DNA of 64,000 bases, taken from contig QANY01007889.1 of the NCBI GenBank assembly GCA_003255025.1, forward strand, positions 882,203 through 946,202, read 5' to 3'. The DNA is from Datisca glomerata (Eukaryota; Streptophyta; Magnoliopsida; Cucurbitales; Datiscaceae). Positions within the stretch are counted from its first letter, which is position 1, and every line of letters starts with the position of its first letter. Below the pieces are notes generated by a model. That model saw only the letters and a list, made by a program, of their open reading frames with translations. It was not told the origin of the DNA and ran no database searches. Of this stretch, positions 35,334-47,860 are shown piece by piece. The position numbers were made by a program, and so were the translations under genes.

Positions 35334-36375
35334 TCTAAGAGAGGTGGAAGATCTCCTGAACAGAATGTAGCTTGTGTAGGATTGCTTGGAACATAAATGA
35401 TAAGCGTCTCAGACATTTAGAGTTAGATTGGAAGAACACCTGGATCAGTTTCGGGTTCCTGGAACTGATATTCAGTTAAATTTGCTAGTGTTCTAATCAA
35501 GCTGATATATGTTATATTTTGTTTCAGTTGAATATTGACTCATATCTAGTGTATTTCTATGAAATTATGATACATTTTGCTCTCTGGTTTAGTAAAATGG
35601 TCGAGTAGCTCCAAATTGTCGAGTAAAGGGTTGGGACTTGGTCATCTTTTGTTTCTATATCGTAGCTCCAAATTGTCGAGTAAAAGGGTGGGACTTTATT
35701 CTTCTATATCGTAGAATTTCTTCGACATAAAGTCGTTCATGTGTTTAAAAAACAATGGAAATTCGAGTCAATAATTATAGGAAACTTATTGGTTTAGGCG
35801 CCTTTGGAGTTTGGCCATTTAGCATTCATTCTGTGTTCTATATCTTGTCACATCTCTTAGCTTACTTTACGCCTTGTGAATACACGTCAGATTCGGCAAT
35901 AATCAGTAAGTGGCAATGATCACTTTGTTCTAAACTTGTCGGTAACTAATTTCGTGTTAAATGTGAGGTTTAAATCTTGTAGATTATTAAATACAAATTT
36001 GGAACTAATTTCGTGTAACAGAGCTTAATCCAACAAAATTCTAAGCCCCTAGGACTAAGTTACCCAAAATTGAAAAAAAATGTGATCGACATTCAGAATT
36101 CTAGGTGTATTTTCGGTTTTAGCAACAAAACAAGAGAATAAATGGAAAAATCCGCATATCTGGGGAGCCTCGAGCTTATTTTTCAACCTTATTGTTATCG
36201 CCTCCACCGACTCTTACTACGAGATGAACTAACAATTAGCTTTTGCGTTGACGAAATAAAGGAAGGAAACTCACCCTCTCTTTACAGTTTACTCATGCGA
36301 AAAGCCAAACCTCCTAACGCCACTCCCCTTAGTAAAAGGGGGGAGATAACTACCAACAGGGTGCACCATTTCACT
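35334..36375. other. Intergenic region between convergent HMGB and MLH3
   Basis: Begins with the HMGB 3' UTR. A ~65 bp unit (AGCTCCAAATTGTCGAGTAAA ... TTCTATATCGT, shown in part) is present twice at about 35607-35715. A frame of 84 codons at 36142-36396 overlaps the MLH3 end and has no recognisable pattern. Confidence 0.55.
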
Positions 36376-39300
36376 CTAAACTTTGGCTGCTCTTAAACGC
36401 TGAGCTATACGTTCCAGATTGAGTTCATGTCGACGCAATCCATGCCACACCTCATTTGAATTATCATTCAACAATCCAAGCTTCCCTATCTCCTTATGCA
36501 ATGACTCCAAGCTCACAACAGGTACCGTAGTTGGTCTCCCATGAGCACACTGCACAAATTTCTTTCAAGTTATTTGATGCAAAATGACCTCTCTCTATAC
36601 TCTCTCTGTACTCACTTGGAAACAAAGTCTGGTCTGCTTTAGCTCTTCAACAATGAGGGAACATTCCGAAGGTAGCAAAGAGTCTCCAAACATGATTGCG
36701 CCTAAACAATAATGGACGTTGAAATTTAGAAATTCTCCATGACAAATAAAAGATAGTATGTACACCCCCCCTCTCTCCTCCCCCAAACTAAAGCACCCTT
36801 CTTGTTATTGTTTTTTTACCACTGGATCATTTGCTACTACACAGTAATTAGAGATCAATAGTCCCGCAATACGATATATATAAAATCTTATCTTCCAGAT
36901 AACAAATCTTTTTTGACGGTATAGTTTTTAAGAAAATGACAACTCACCAACACCATTGATATCTTGGACGTCCTATAATAAGTTCTTTGCAAATCGAATA
37001 AATTAATTTCAACTAAATTTACAGCTTCAATCTGTACCTTTTTTATAAGAACACATGCATATATACCTTTAAACACGTACCTCTGCATGCTTTCGAGTTA
37101 AGAACTCGAAGAACTGACTGTGGCATTGTCGATGATCCATCTGTCTCGGCAAGCTACATATTGGAAAGCTAAAAGTTATGAAGAAATTGAATGTATAAAA
37201 GAAAGAGTACAGGTAAAACAAGTCAAAGCTAAATAATAGAAATTTAAAGAAAATGTAGTACTAATTGCTGTAGTATGTTATTACCTGATGAAGAAATTCT
37301 AAAAGATCTGAGTCGGACAAATTGACACCTAAAATGCAAGGCACCTGCATAACATTAATGAAAAGATAATTTAGCGAACAAAAGCATATGAACACATTAA
37401 AAAGGGTGACATAAACTGCAACTATTGAAGCAACAGATGCTAAGTTTGATTTTTAAGAAACATGGAAAAATTTAAAAGAAATATTGGACAATGTAGAAAG
37501 TAAAGGTAAGTATAGCACTTCGAGTAATTAGTGTGGAAAAATTTTAAAAAAAATATTGGACAACGTAGAAAGTAAAGGTAAGTGATAGCACTTCACCGCA
37601 ATTAGTGTGATGACTGTATCCTGCTTATGGAGAAGATTCAAATTCCTGATAATAACCAGACCGATTAAGCAAAGGTTGAGCAAACAACACCACTAGATCC
37701 TATTGTAACAAATTGAACAATATAGATTGACGAGCCAAAAAATAAATCAATCGCTGTTTATGTGAGGGACTGTGAATCATGAAAGTAACAAATTCTATGA
37801 AACATTCTCGTACGGATCTGATGTGTATTCACCAGTCAGAATCAACTTTTTGTTAGAAATAGAAACCAAAAGATACCTCCGGAAGGTTTTTGAATTCTGT
37901 GTATGAATGTTGCATATCCAACCCCACTCTTTTATGTGTTCAGCATAATTGTGAAGTAACTGATATCCGACCTCTGGCAAGGTCTGTTATAAACGTCAGA
38001 AGTTGAATTTTGGAACTCAAGACATCACTTAGTGCCACTGTCCCAAGGCGGGAAATGACGTAACAAAAAACTTGGACATACCAATGCTTGTTCAGTATCC
38101 AAATAAGAAACTCCCTTTGCCTCCCCTGACAACACCTGTTTTGTTACATATTATTGTAAGCGACAACATAAAACCCTTTTCATTAATGCAAAGAACGAGA
38201 GCATGTTTACCTTTTGATGCAATTCTTCTAGTCTGATCCTTTCATCCGCAGCATGCTGGAAATAGACCACCATCAATATTACAACCAGATGCAAGTCGAA
38301 AGCTCCTTAGTTTCATGTATCTGTGTTTGTGAGGGGGGGGGGGGGGGGGGGGGGTGNAAATCTCATGACCAGTAAAAACCAAAATGAAATAAATCTCGTT
38401 GAATGACCTGATCAATAACTGCCAATGTTCTGCCCGCAACAACTGGAATGAATTTCTTATCCACTTGCATTAGAACTTTACAATCCTCTAGGCAGTTTTT
38501 GTCTATAAATTTGGGAACTAGTGAATCACTAGCAAGATGTAGGAATCCCGTAGAAATATCAAGTATGATATTGTGATTGTCAATGTCATTAAATTTGTCA
38601 TTACTCTGCACATAGAAACATTACTAACCACCAGGATGGAATCTATTGCAGAAATTGTTGAATACAAAATATTTAGTTCAGACATAAACGTGTATCCAAG
38701 AAATTTCAAAATTCACTCAACTGAAGCTTGTGGACAGCAGTCCCGCCATTTGGTCAACAAATCTGTTGGTTCTTTGGTTTCCTTAATGAGATCTGATAGG
38801 TACACCGGATCTAATGATATATAAGTCAGCCCTTAACAATAAAAAATATTCCAAGAATTCATAGTCACAGATCTTAAAAAAGACCAATGCTCTTCCCAAG
38901 ATTTACACATTTACCCATCTTACCAGATTAAAATCTTTGAAACAATGAAAGCAAACACTTCTCTAAAAAGACCAACGCTCTGATAGGGACACCAGGTCTG
39001 ATGATATATAAGTCATCCGTTGACAATAAAAATATTCCAAGAACTCCTAGTCACAGATCTTAAAAAGACAAATGCTCTTCCCAAGATTTACACATTACCC
39101 ATCTTACCAGATTCAAATCTTTGAAACAATGAAAGCAAACACTTCTCTAAAAAATGAAATACCTCTCTCTCCTCAGTAAACTAGACCTGCTTAAAGTTGA
39201 AGTACTTTCAATAAATTCAGAGAGACAGACCGTAAAAAGACTGATGCTCTTCCCAAGATTTACATATAACCCATTTACTCGATTCAAATTGTTTGAAACA

Positions 39301-42300
39301 ATGAAAGCAACCATTTCTCTAAACAACAAATTACATTTTTTTCTTCTTACTAAACTGAAGGTACCTTTATTAGGCGCAAAATCTTGAAGACCAAAGGCAT
39401 GTGACGGCTCAAGCATATGTCCTTCATAAATCTCTTGCATGTCTTCCATATTGCGAGACATCTTCTTCATGTATGATCTGATACATTTGGAAATAACGCA
39501 TAATTCAGAAGTTAAAATTAAAAAACATGTACTGTAGTTTGACTGTTTTACAATTACACAACCTACTGTATTCTTTTTGCCAATTCAGCCTTTTTACTTA
39601 AAAAATGACACAACTAGGCTCCCTGTTACCAAATTTCATGAGTTTTGAAGCTTTTCAAGTCATAAAAACTATTTAATAAACTATATATAAGACTATATAT
39701 ATAATACATCCATCTCGAAAAAGATTCAGACTTAGTGACTTTGAATACAAAATGGAGCTGTTACGGGTCTTACGACATACAAATGAAACTAACTCCAAAC
39801 CTGATTGTGACGCATGCCATTATTTTTTATATGATACTCATAGAAAGATGAAAATATCTTGAATAGCGAAACACATGCAATTGGTGAATAAAAAGATATA
39901 AGACTTGATAACTTTTTGTAAGAGTGAGGGTCAAATTTAGGTATTTTTGGAATACAAGGACTCGGTAAAAAAAGGATTAAATGTGAACACACCTAGCACT
40001 TTGGTCATTTAGCCATCACCCCATGCACTATTTTTTAGGGATTGCAGTCCTGGCACTTTAAACTTTTTGCAATTAATCCCCCTCTTACACGAACTATTAA
40101 ATTTAACGTATTTAAGCACAATATTCACATGTGTTTCCTTATTCAACCAATCTACCATCTTCTGATGAGCTCCTCATGTTCTTATATTCAGGTAACATTT
40201 CAGTTCAGTTAAGATTTGATTCTACCTGATATGTAATTTAGGCACTCAACTTTTCGTATTTATTCAAAATCCAAAATTTGTTCGAAGGATTGGAATTAAA
40301 ATGGTTTTAGAAAAAAATTAAATGGTTTTGTATAGATTAAGATGTGTTAAGAAGCTAAGCATGATAGTTTCTGTTTTAGATGGGGTTTCGTTACAAATAT
40401 TTTAGAGTGCAGAGACTAAATTCTCTAAAACAATTGTGCAGGGGGTGACGAACAACAAAGTACAGGGGTGTTTTGACATTTAACCCAAAAAATTATGCGG
40501 GGAGTGTGATTGTAAACATTCAAATTAGAGGAGTTGTTTTTGCAATTAAGGCTAATTTACAACTCTCTCATTGCTTGAGAGATAGAAATACAACTTCTGG
40601 TACCTAGAATCCAAAAATAAGTCCTCCATCAAACCTTGCTCAGAACATGAGTTACTGACATTGGAAGACTGTTGGGGATATCTCATCTCACGAGCTTTTG
40701 CATATTCTAAGCAAAAATAGCATTGAATCATTGTGGCAATTCTTCAAAGAGAACTTCATATTAGGAAAAATACCTGGACAAGTAGAGGCACCATCTAATA
40801 TCGAAGAACCACATTTACCTGCTTTCTTTGTCAATATTTGATCCAGAGAAACAAACTTTCTCTTGCTTTGGTAAAATGGTGGAGCTGACACGCTTCTTTT
40901 TGTTCTTTCTTCGGGAGCACAAAGTTTGTCACCATCTCGATTTTGAAACTGAATCAGTTGGTTTTTGCATTCATAAGTACTCATTTCATATTTTCTGCAT
41001 AAGTCCAACCAAATACAGCGAGTCTCATCTGTCATCGGATATGAATACTTAGGAGAGTATTTTTTGTGAAAATCTGGTTTTTCAGGGAACTGATAGAATT
41101 TTTTCTGGGCGCCATGATACTCATCATTGCTTGGCCCATATACTACACAGTCTGAGTTGTAGTTTTCTTCTCTGGATCTTTTTGAGTTGATATCACAAAG
41201 AAATTCGCAATTCTTTTCTTCATCAGCAGTCAAACACAAGTGAGGAGTCATATCATCAGCTCTCCAACTCCTTTCACCAGGAAAGTCCTCAATATCCCAA
41301 AATGCTGATCCTGAGGTCACTGAACAGCATTCGGATTTCAGGGCCCGATCGCTGGAACCACAATTTTGCACCTGCTCAGCAGACTTGAAGGGGGAATCAT
41401 TCTCGTCAGCAAATGGCTCTCTGTATAATGGTATATAATCTTTTGGCAGAGAATCAACATCATTAGGAATGTCATATCCCATCATTGCTCTTGAAAAGTA
41501 CTGCAAGCATGGCCCTTCATTCAGCCACAAACGTCTTGAACAACCATCAAACGTAGGGTTATTGCCATCATGATCTAGAATATCAAACTCATGATCATGT
41601 ACTATCTGCCTTTTGGGAGTCGTGAAGCCATCAATTTCAAATTCCGACCCATCATTTACCAAGAGAGTCCTCTCAAGTGGAAAGCTTCCTTGGAAGGAGC
41701 AAATTTTCAGGAAAGGTCTTTTCATATCCCTGGAGATGTTGACACTAGATCTATTAATTTCACGAGGTAAAGTGTGTTCAGCTGATCCATTTATGATATC
41801 ATCATCAACTTGAAAGCTTTTGTTTTCCCATACTGAACTCAAAATATCATTCTCCACATTGATATTGCATCTTTCTTCAGCAGTTACTCGTGTCTCCAGA
41901 GCACAATCCTCTGCGAACAGAAATTTGTCATCAGGCACCCACATGCAATACTCACTCTTTAGGCTCACTGTTGGTGTGCACTTTGCAAGATGACCATCCC
42001 ATGAGGGATTGTCATATTCACGAACAAATTCCTTGTTGACTTGCTGCTTCAGTTCTGCAGTATCACGTTCCCTAAGAAACAATAGCTCACTCTTCTCTGT
42101 TACCATCTTTAAAGGGGAAGAAACATGTTTCTCAAAAGCCTGGTTACTTTGAATTCTGCTCTTGGATTCTACACGGGCTTGCTCTGGAGAAACTGAATCA
42201 AGGAAATCTTGTGACACAAAATAAATTTTAATGTAAGCCGAGGGAAAGCTTATTAACACATGTGCTTTCTGAGTTGAGGAAACTGTTTAACTAGCCCGCC

Positions 42301-45300
42301 CAAGACAAAAAGTAAAAGTGGAAAAGGAAGGTAACGGTACCAATTAACACATGTGATAGCTAATTCAAAATTACATTAGACTAATCCTTTTCACTAGAAA
42401 GAGAAGTGGTTCTTACTCAAGTCTGTAGATATGTCGTTGTCTCCTTCCACCCACATTTGACCTTTTACTGCATCAGAGACATTGCTAAATGGTTCTCCTA
42501 GAAGGGACTTAAAAGTAAGTACAACTTGAAATCAGATATGACAGTACAAAACACATTGGTGTGAGGGCATACCATGAGGGACTTGTTTTGACCAAATTTT
42601 TTGAACGGTTCTTTCAACAAATGCAAGAATGGGTACCCAATCCTGTGAAAGCAAAATAGGAAAAAGAAAACTTAGTGAATCACAAGGAAGGTGCCAAGCT
42701 CTATTTTGTCAGCCTCGGCCACTCTCTCCTCACATCCTCACAAGCAACTCCAGAGGAATATAACAGATTGGCATTTCAGTCAACAAACTAGTGCCTAATA
42801 TGATTTTACAGTTGTGGACATTTAGTGCCCTTGAACAAGGACGCAAAACCATACGAACTTCCAATTAAATGAAACATGTTGCTTTATTGCAAGTAACTGT
42901 TAAAACCTATGTGCATTTAACATAAAGGAATGACTCAAAAAGGGACTATACCTTAAACTCAACAATTGTATTTGTGGGTTCAAATGTTAGATCATAAAAG
43001 GATCTCGGACAAATTAAGTTCAGCAAATAAGCCGGAGGTGATTGAGACCACCTTCTCTTCCTGCTTTTTTGTCCAGTATCAACCTCCCATGGATCCAACA
43101 TATCAGACCTAGTCGCGAGCTGATTCAGTAGCTTATGGATGGGACCTTTGGAGACAAACCGTGAGTTAACATCTGCTCTTTGTGAAGGTCAGAAACCAAG
43201 GTTATAGAAACTGAATCCACCCGTAACAAACCCAACCAAACAGTAATTCACTTAAACATGGATACAGACATATTGAAAGGCCTGCAAAAATAAGAATCCT
43301 ACATGTCAGGAAAGAACAATCTACAAAATATTTGATTGATTGAAATCATTATAATCATTGTACCTTAGTGAAAGTACTGCCAGAAGGACCAGATATGTAT
43401 CCAGAAAGCTTGAGGATATCATCGTCAACGTCAAACTCATGGAGGGCACAGGAAACTTCAGCACCGCAGGCGGTGGTCACAAGTGACAAGGATGAAGAAG
43501 AAGGGTGGGTGCAAAGAAGCTCGTCCTCACTACATGTAGGCAACTTATATTGAAAACAACAAGATATCTATGTATAAGTTAAAACAAGAAAGATAACGGG
43601 ACAAAACCTTTCATTATCAATAACATTGAATGCAACTTCTGGGTTGACAAGGGCGACCTGGAACACACATTTCTTTACTGACTGCAAAACCTTCTTGGAG
43701 CTTCCAGTTCAACAACGGAAATTCCAATGCACCAAGTCAGCTAATTACATGTACAAGAAATTTTTGCTCGAGGTGCACAAGAACTGTCTAAAAAACAAAA
43801 CCTGGAATGCATATATTTCCTTCGAACTGGTTGGTTATAAAACAAGTCTCGAACAATGACTGCAAGGATCAATTTGGTATTAGTCATTAGACCTCACTGA
43901 AAGTTCACTCTAAATTCCAGCTAAAGAGACTCAAAACAGGGACATAGAAGGTAATTGCAAGACAATTGTACATCTGGAATTATATGCAATCAGGGTCACT
44001 CGTCTTGGGAAACACATTATAGGAGTGAGTATAATTCAGTTCTTCTATCCCATGTTATAAAGTAAAAGCAAGACAGTTTTATGTTAAACGCACATCTAAC
44101 AGCAGTTTAAGGAGACCAGAAAAGTTAAACACAAGGTTTTTTTTCCATGTCAGGCAGGTGCAATGTAATTCGGTCTTAGGTGGTTCATGCTTAAGTTGTT
44201 TCATCGTTATGGCATTCAACACATGCTCATTGCCAAATATCAAATTATGTCATATACTAAAATATTGTTCACAAAATCACAGTATGAAGTGATATTGTCT
44301 AGTATAATTTGATGTAGTCATAACATAATTGGCATTCAATGTGTAACATGAATGAGCATAAAACTACCTTTTTGATACAAGAAGAGACACATATCAAATT
44401 ATTAGATGGATATTAGGAAAGAAAAGGCCATGCAGCTCGAAAGTGTTCGCTTAATCAGTCACACTCATATGAGGATTTGTGTGAGAGCAATGAAGATCAC
44501 AAAAATATACATTATCCATTGACCAACGCACATACAAACAAACAGAGTCTTCTACGAAGGTAGATAGATATATAGAAAGCTCAACTAAACTGTTAGAGCA
44601 TTTCCTTATCATGAGAGAAAACAAGATTTGGAGCTTAAAAAGAACGAACAGGTCTAGAAACTGGGAAGAAACTACCTGTTGTACCTACATCCTTCCTCTC
44701 ATCATTTATCCCAAGGTACAAGCACTTGCAACCCTGAGGGAAATTTTGATAAAGTGAATTTCTACAAACCATGCACAGATAGCAAGATGAAATGTAATTT
44801 AGAATTATCGAATATTTAAGATGACCCATGCCTTCATGACCTTGCCATATCCATTTGGCCTTCCATTAGTTTTTGTTATAATTTCCAATAACGAGACATC
44901 TGCAATGGAAGCCAATGCTTCTCCTCGAAAACCAAAGCTTCTGCTTGCAACATTTATATCAGCCAGATTGTGGGACTTTGATGTCACTGGTCGAGTATCA
45001 AAAGTATGCAAAAAATAAGTAAAATTTGAGATCATCTCACATAAACCAACTTATATCATGTCTCTGACTCTACTACTTTTAGGTATCAACCATCACATTT
45101 CCCATTAGCTAACTCTTTTGTTGCTAAAAAAATACTGTTTGTTGCTCACTTTTCAACCATAAGCCTTTCACCCAGAGCTAAGCTATGGGACAGATTTGTA
45201 TCACAGCTAAACAAGGTTCGGTAGACTAGTAATCCAACCAAACACCAAAATCAGTCCATACAAACAGCAGACTAGTCAGAAGTAATAAAAACAAGGGGAT

Positions 45301-47438
45301 CATCCTAAATTTTTTCGCAAACACCCAAAGAGAAGTAATAAAATGAATATTGGACTACAAAGTCTCAACATCCTAAAAAACATCCTAAATTAATTCTCCT
45401 ACTACGTTCATCCATATAAATCAAATAGTTTCCAAAAGATCCCTTGACCACAAGACTTTCTTAAGAGTACACCCATAAGGCTTCAAGGCACGAAGAGGAC
45501 CTTCAGCATGCCATGGAAAAACCCAAGTAATTTAAAACGCCTCCAAAAGTTTGTGCTAAACTTTGCAAGTAAAAGAGAAATGAACAAACAAATGATCCAA
45601 ATCCTCATTATCACAGGCAAACAACAACACACACCGAGAGGGTGACAAGTACATGTAAGGATTTCTTTTTTAACCTTGTCAAAGGTGTTGATTTTACGCC
45701 AAGCTAGACACCAGGAGAACAAATAACCTTATAGGAACCCCACTTGTTCATATGACATAGAAGGGAATGAAGGACTAGTGTTAGGTGCTGAGACAAGAAA
45801 AGAGAAAAAAGATTTACAGCAAAGAGGGACAGAATTCTAAGTCCAAATACAAGAATCTGAAAGAGAAGTTCTAGGGACAAAGAATCAATATGACCCAAAA
45901 GAGCAGTAATTCAAATGTTTGCATGTCATTTAAGTTTCCAAAACAAATTAAAATTCCAAGCGCTGCCATGTCTGGACCAGAGGGAATCTGTGGCACATTA
46001 TGAGAACCAGAAAGTTGAGAAAGCCTAGGACATATCAAAAGGAGAAGCAACCCAATGATCTTCCCAGAGATGGACCCTATTAACCATACCCGCCTTTAGC
46101 TTTATAAAATTTGATAACAAGGTTATGCATTGCGAGATAAACTTGTTGGAACGAGAAGATCTGTACCGATATTATAATCCCACCCTTTCCTGCAACCCAT
46201 ATTTGCAAATGATGACAGAATTTAATAAGTTAGTCTCCAAAGTGAACCTGCAAAACCACTTCCCAGTGAGCGCTATATTCTTTTTTATCAAGTTGCCATT
46301 ACCAAGACCTCTATTATCAAGAGGAAGAGACAAGGTACCCCAATTGATTAAATGAGACCCCTTCCCCTCTTTTACTCCCCCCTCCCTCCGCCTTTTGAGA
46401 AGAAAGGTCTCGTCCATCTTCCAAGACAATTTTGAATCTTTTCCACCACTGGCACCCAAAAGGACTTCGTGAGAGGGTTTCCACCCAAGGGTACACCCAT
46501 ATAAGTCATGGCCAATTGTTGACTGAACAACCCGAGGAAGTGACCAAACAGTCTATCCTCTCTTGAGAGCACGTATGCCAGCGATACCTTTAAGCCCAAA
46601 GCCAACTCAAAGATCTTCAAATTTTGCATATGTTGTGACCTGTGAATACTCTCCTCGTGCCCCTCCTTAAAGAAAGTGTAGTCAGCGAATTGCAAGTGAG
46701 TAACTTGTACCCTGTATCCAGTTGATACTACATTGTCCATTTCTTCTACAATCAAGCTGCTTAGGACATCTACGACCAAGATAAAAAGAAAGGGAGAGAG
46801 GGGGTCTCCCTATTTAAGTCCTCTCGAGTCTCGAAAGTTATCCCTAGGCCTATCATAGATAGTGATAGAAAAGTTTGCTGAGGTAACAGGTAAGGCCATT
46901 GCCCATTGTTATATCGCAAGATAAGTTTAGTGAGGGTCATTATCACACACGATTCACCTTTTCCGGGAAAAATCAGCATCCTCCGTGTTGAAAAGTTGAA
47001 GGAGATTAGAGACAACTATCAGTTTTCATGAAAAGAAAAAAGAAAAACAACAAAATCAGAAGGAGAATATAGTTACCGTATCTTTCTCCAACCAAGACCA
47101 ATCCATCTCGAGTAATACCAGTTCCTATGAGCACAGACGAAGCAATTAAACGGGAAGAAAATGTAACTTTTAACACACGGGGAAATTTATACGAACCGTT
47201 GTCCACCACTTTCACATAGGAGGTCCCGACACCGATGAAAACTGAAACCTGAAGCAGTGTATCAAGTAGTGATGATCCTAGAGTATATTAACTGATAAAA
47301 TGAACTTATTACCTTCGTTGCATTAGCGTCTAAACTGTTAAAAACAAGCTCTTCCACCACTGTCGCAAGGTCAAAGAGAATAAATCCAGAACGAACTGAA
47401 TTACGAACTATCTCCGGCAACGGTTTGATGCTTCCCAT
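36376..47438 (-). CDS. MLH3: MLH3, MutL-gamma mismatch-repair / meiotic crossover endonuclease subunit, 25 coding exons, 1236 aa
   Basis: Exons on the minus strand (high-low): 47438-47313, 47248-47197, 47124-47077, 44986-44832, 44733-44676, 43859-43802, 43700-43608, 43529-43364, 43281-43266, 43172-42952, 42642-42573, 42497-42417, 42207-40774, 40706-40604, 39477-39365, 38792-38722, 38605-38408, 38255-38211, 38135-38082, 37983-37877, 37645-37597, 37344-37285, 37153-37081, 36701-36616, 36549-36376. All phases agree and the total is 3711 nt. The N-terminal GHKL ATPase shows E-L-V-F-N-S-L-D-A-N-A (motif I), D-N-G-T-G-I (II) and G-F-R-G-E-A-L (III). The C-terminus has the metal-binding endonuclease motif D-Q-H-A-x2-E-x4-E (residues ~1020-1032, split by intron 17), A-C-R near 1148 and C-A-H-G-R-P near 1180. 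MLH3 pairs with MLH1 to nick DNA in meiotic crossover resolution. The poorly conserved centre is in the 1434 nt exon 13. The end of exon 4 is uncertain (GC donor after K-V-M-K, or a GT donor three codons earlier). No disabling change was seen. Confidence 0.9.
37459..37606. repeat. ~72 bp tandem duplication covering the MLH3 exon 21 donor
   Basis: The segment GGAAAAATTTxAAA...AGTAAAGGTAAGT...AGCACTTC...AATTAGTGTG occurs twice. The upper copy contains the real donor and the last ~10 nt of exon 21. In the lower copy the donor bases have been lost. Confidence 0.75.
38333..38357. other. G homopolymer with an N in MLH3 intron 17 (assembly weak point)
   Basis: About 22 consecutive G, then TG and one N at 38357. 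Likely an unresolved homopolymer or joined read ends; no exon is affected. Confidence 0.8.
38790..39330. repeat. Tandem duplication in MLH3 intron 15, two copies plus a third partial
   Basis: Copies at about 38790-38968 and 38979-39152, and a partial copy at about 39229-39325. Shared segments are TGATATATAAGTCA, AATATTCCAAGAA, GCTCTTCCCAAGATTTACA and TTTGAAACAATGAAAGCAA. The first copy starts at the exon 16 acceptor, so the second carries a decoy acceptor (CTATCAG). Confidence 0.8.
45395..47010 (-). mobile_element. LINE fragment in MLH3 intron 3, same orientation as the gene
   Basis: Minus-strand frames show plant LINE RT: near 46780 L-V-V-D-V-L-S-S-L-I, near 46700 V-T-H-L-Q-F-A-D-Y (the family has F-A-D-D), then M-Q-N-L-K and Y-M-G-V-P-L-G-G-N-P near 46505. 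The zf-RVT end follows at 45700-45480 (W-R-K-I-N-T-F-D-K-V, then C-C-C-L, L-x-x-D-H-L-F). ORF1 and the endonuclease are missing and stops are present. It fills most of the 2.09 kb intron. Confidence 0.8.
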
Positions 47439-47860
47439 CAAGAACTAGGTAGAAATAAAAATGAACAAAAACCAAGAAACAAATCGAATGATCATAAAAC
47501 TTTCCATTTCGAACATGATAACATGCAGACGTTGTCGTCATCTACTCATTTGCATAAAATCACAAATTAGACAAGGTCGAAAATATGGATTTGATTAATA
47601 CCAATAAGGTGTACGTATATAAAGAGCCAAAACCACATATTTCAAAATATGAAAATTCTGTGAAATAAGCATTTTGCCGCAGAAAATTCAGCTAAAAAAA
47701 GGTTAGGAAGAATGGAAGTTAGAAAGCAAAGAAGACATGGAAAAGGGGTTTAGTTCGCTTACCTCGATAATGGAAATGAGGGATCCGGAGTTTGTTTGTG
47801 GTAATGAGAGGTTTTAAGTTTTAAGAAGAATCCCGAAACAGAAAAAGGCGGTGAGTCTGT
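47439..47860 (-). promoter_or_regulatory. MLH3 5' leader with a probable intron
   Basis: A minus-strand donor TCGAG|gtaagcg is at 47762/47763, so a non-coding first exon probably lies at about 47763-47860. An acceptor is expected between 47439 and 47500. Confidence 0.4.

Noticed and set aside
36142..36396. 84-codon ORF between HMGB and MLH3
   Set aside because: Overlaps the true end of MLH3 on the opposite strand and has no recognisable domain.
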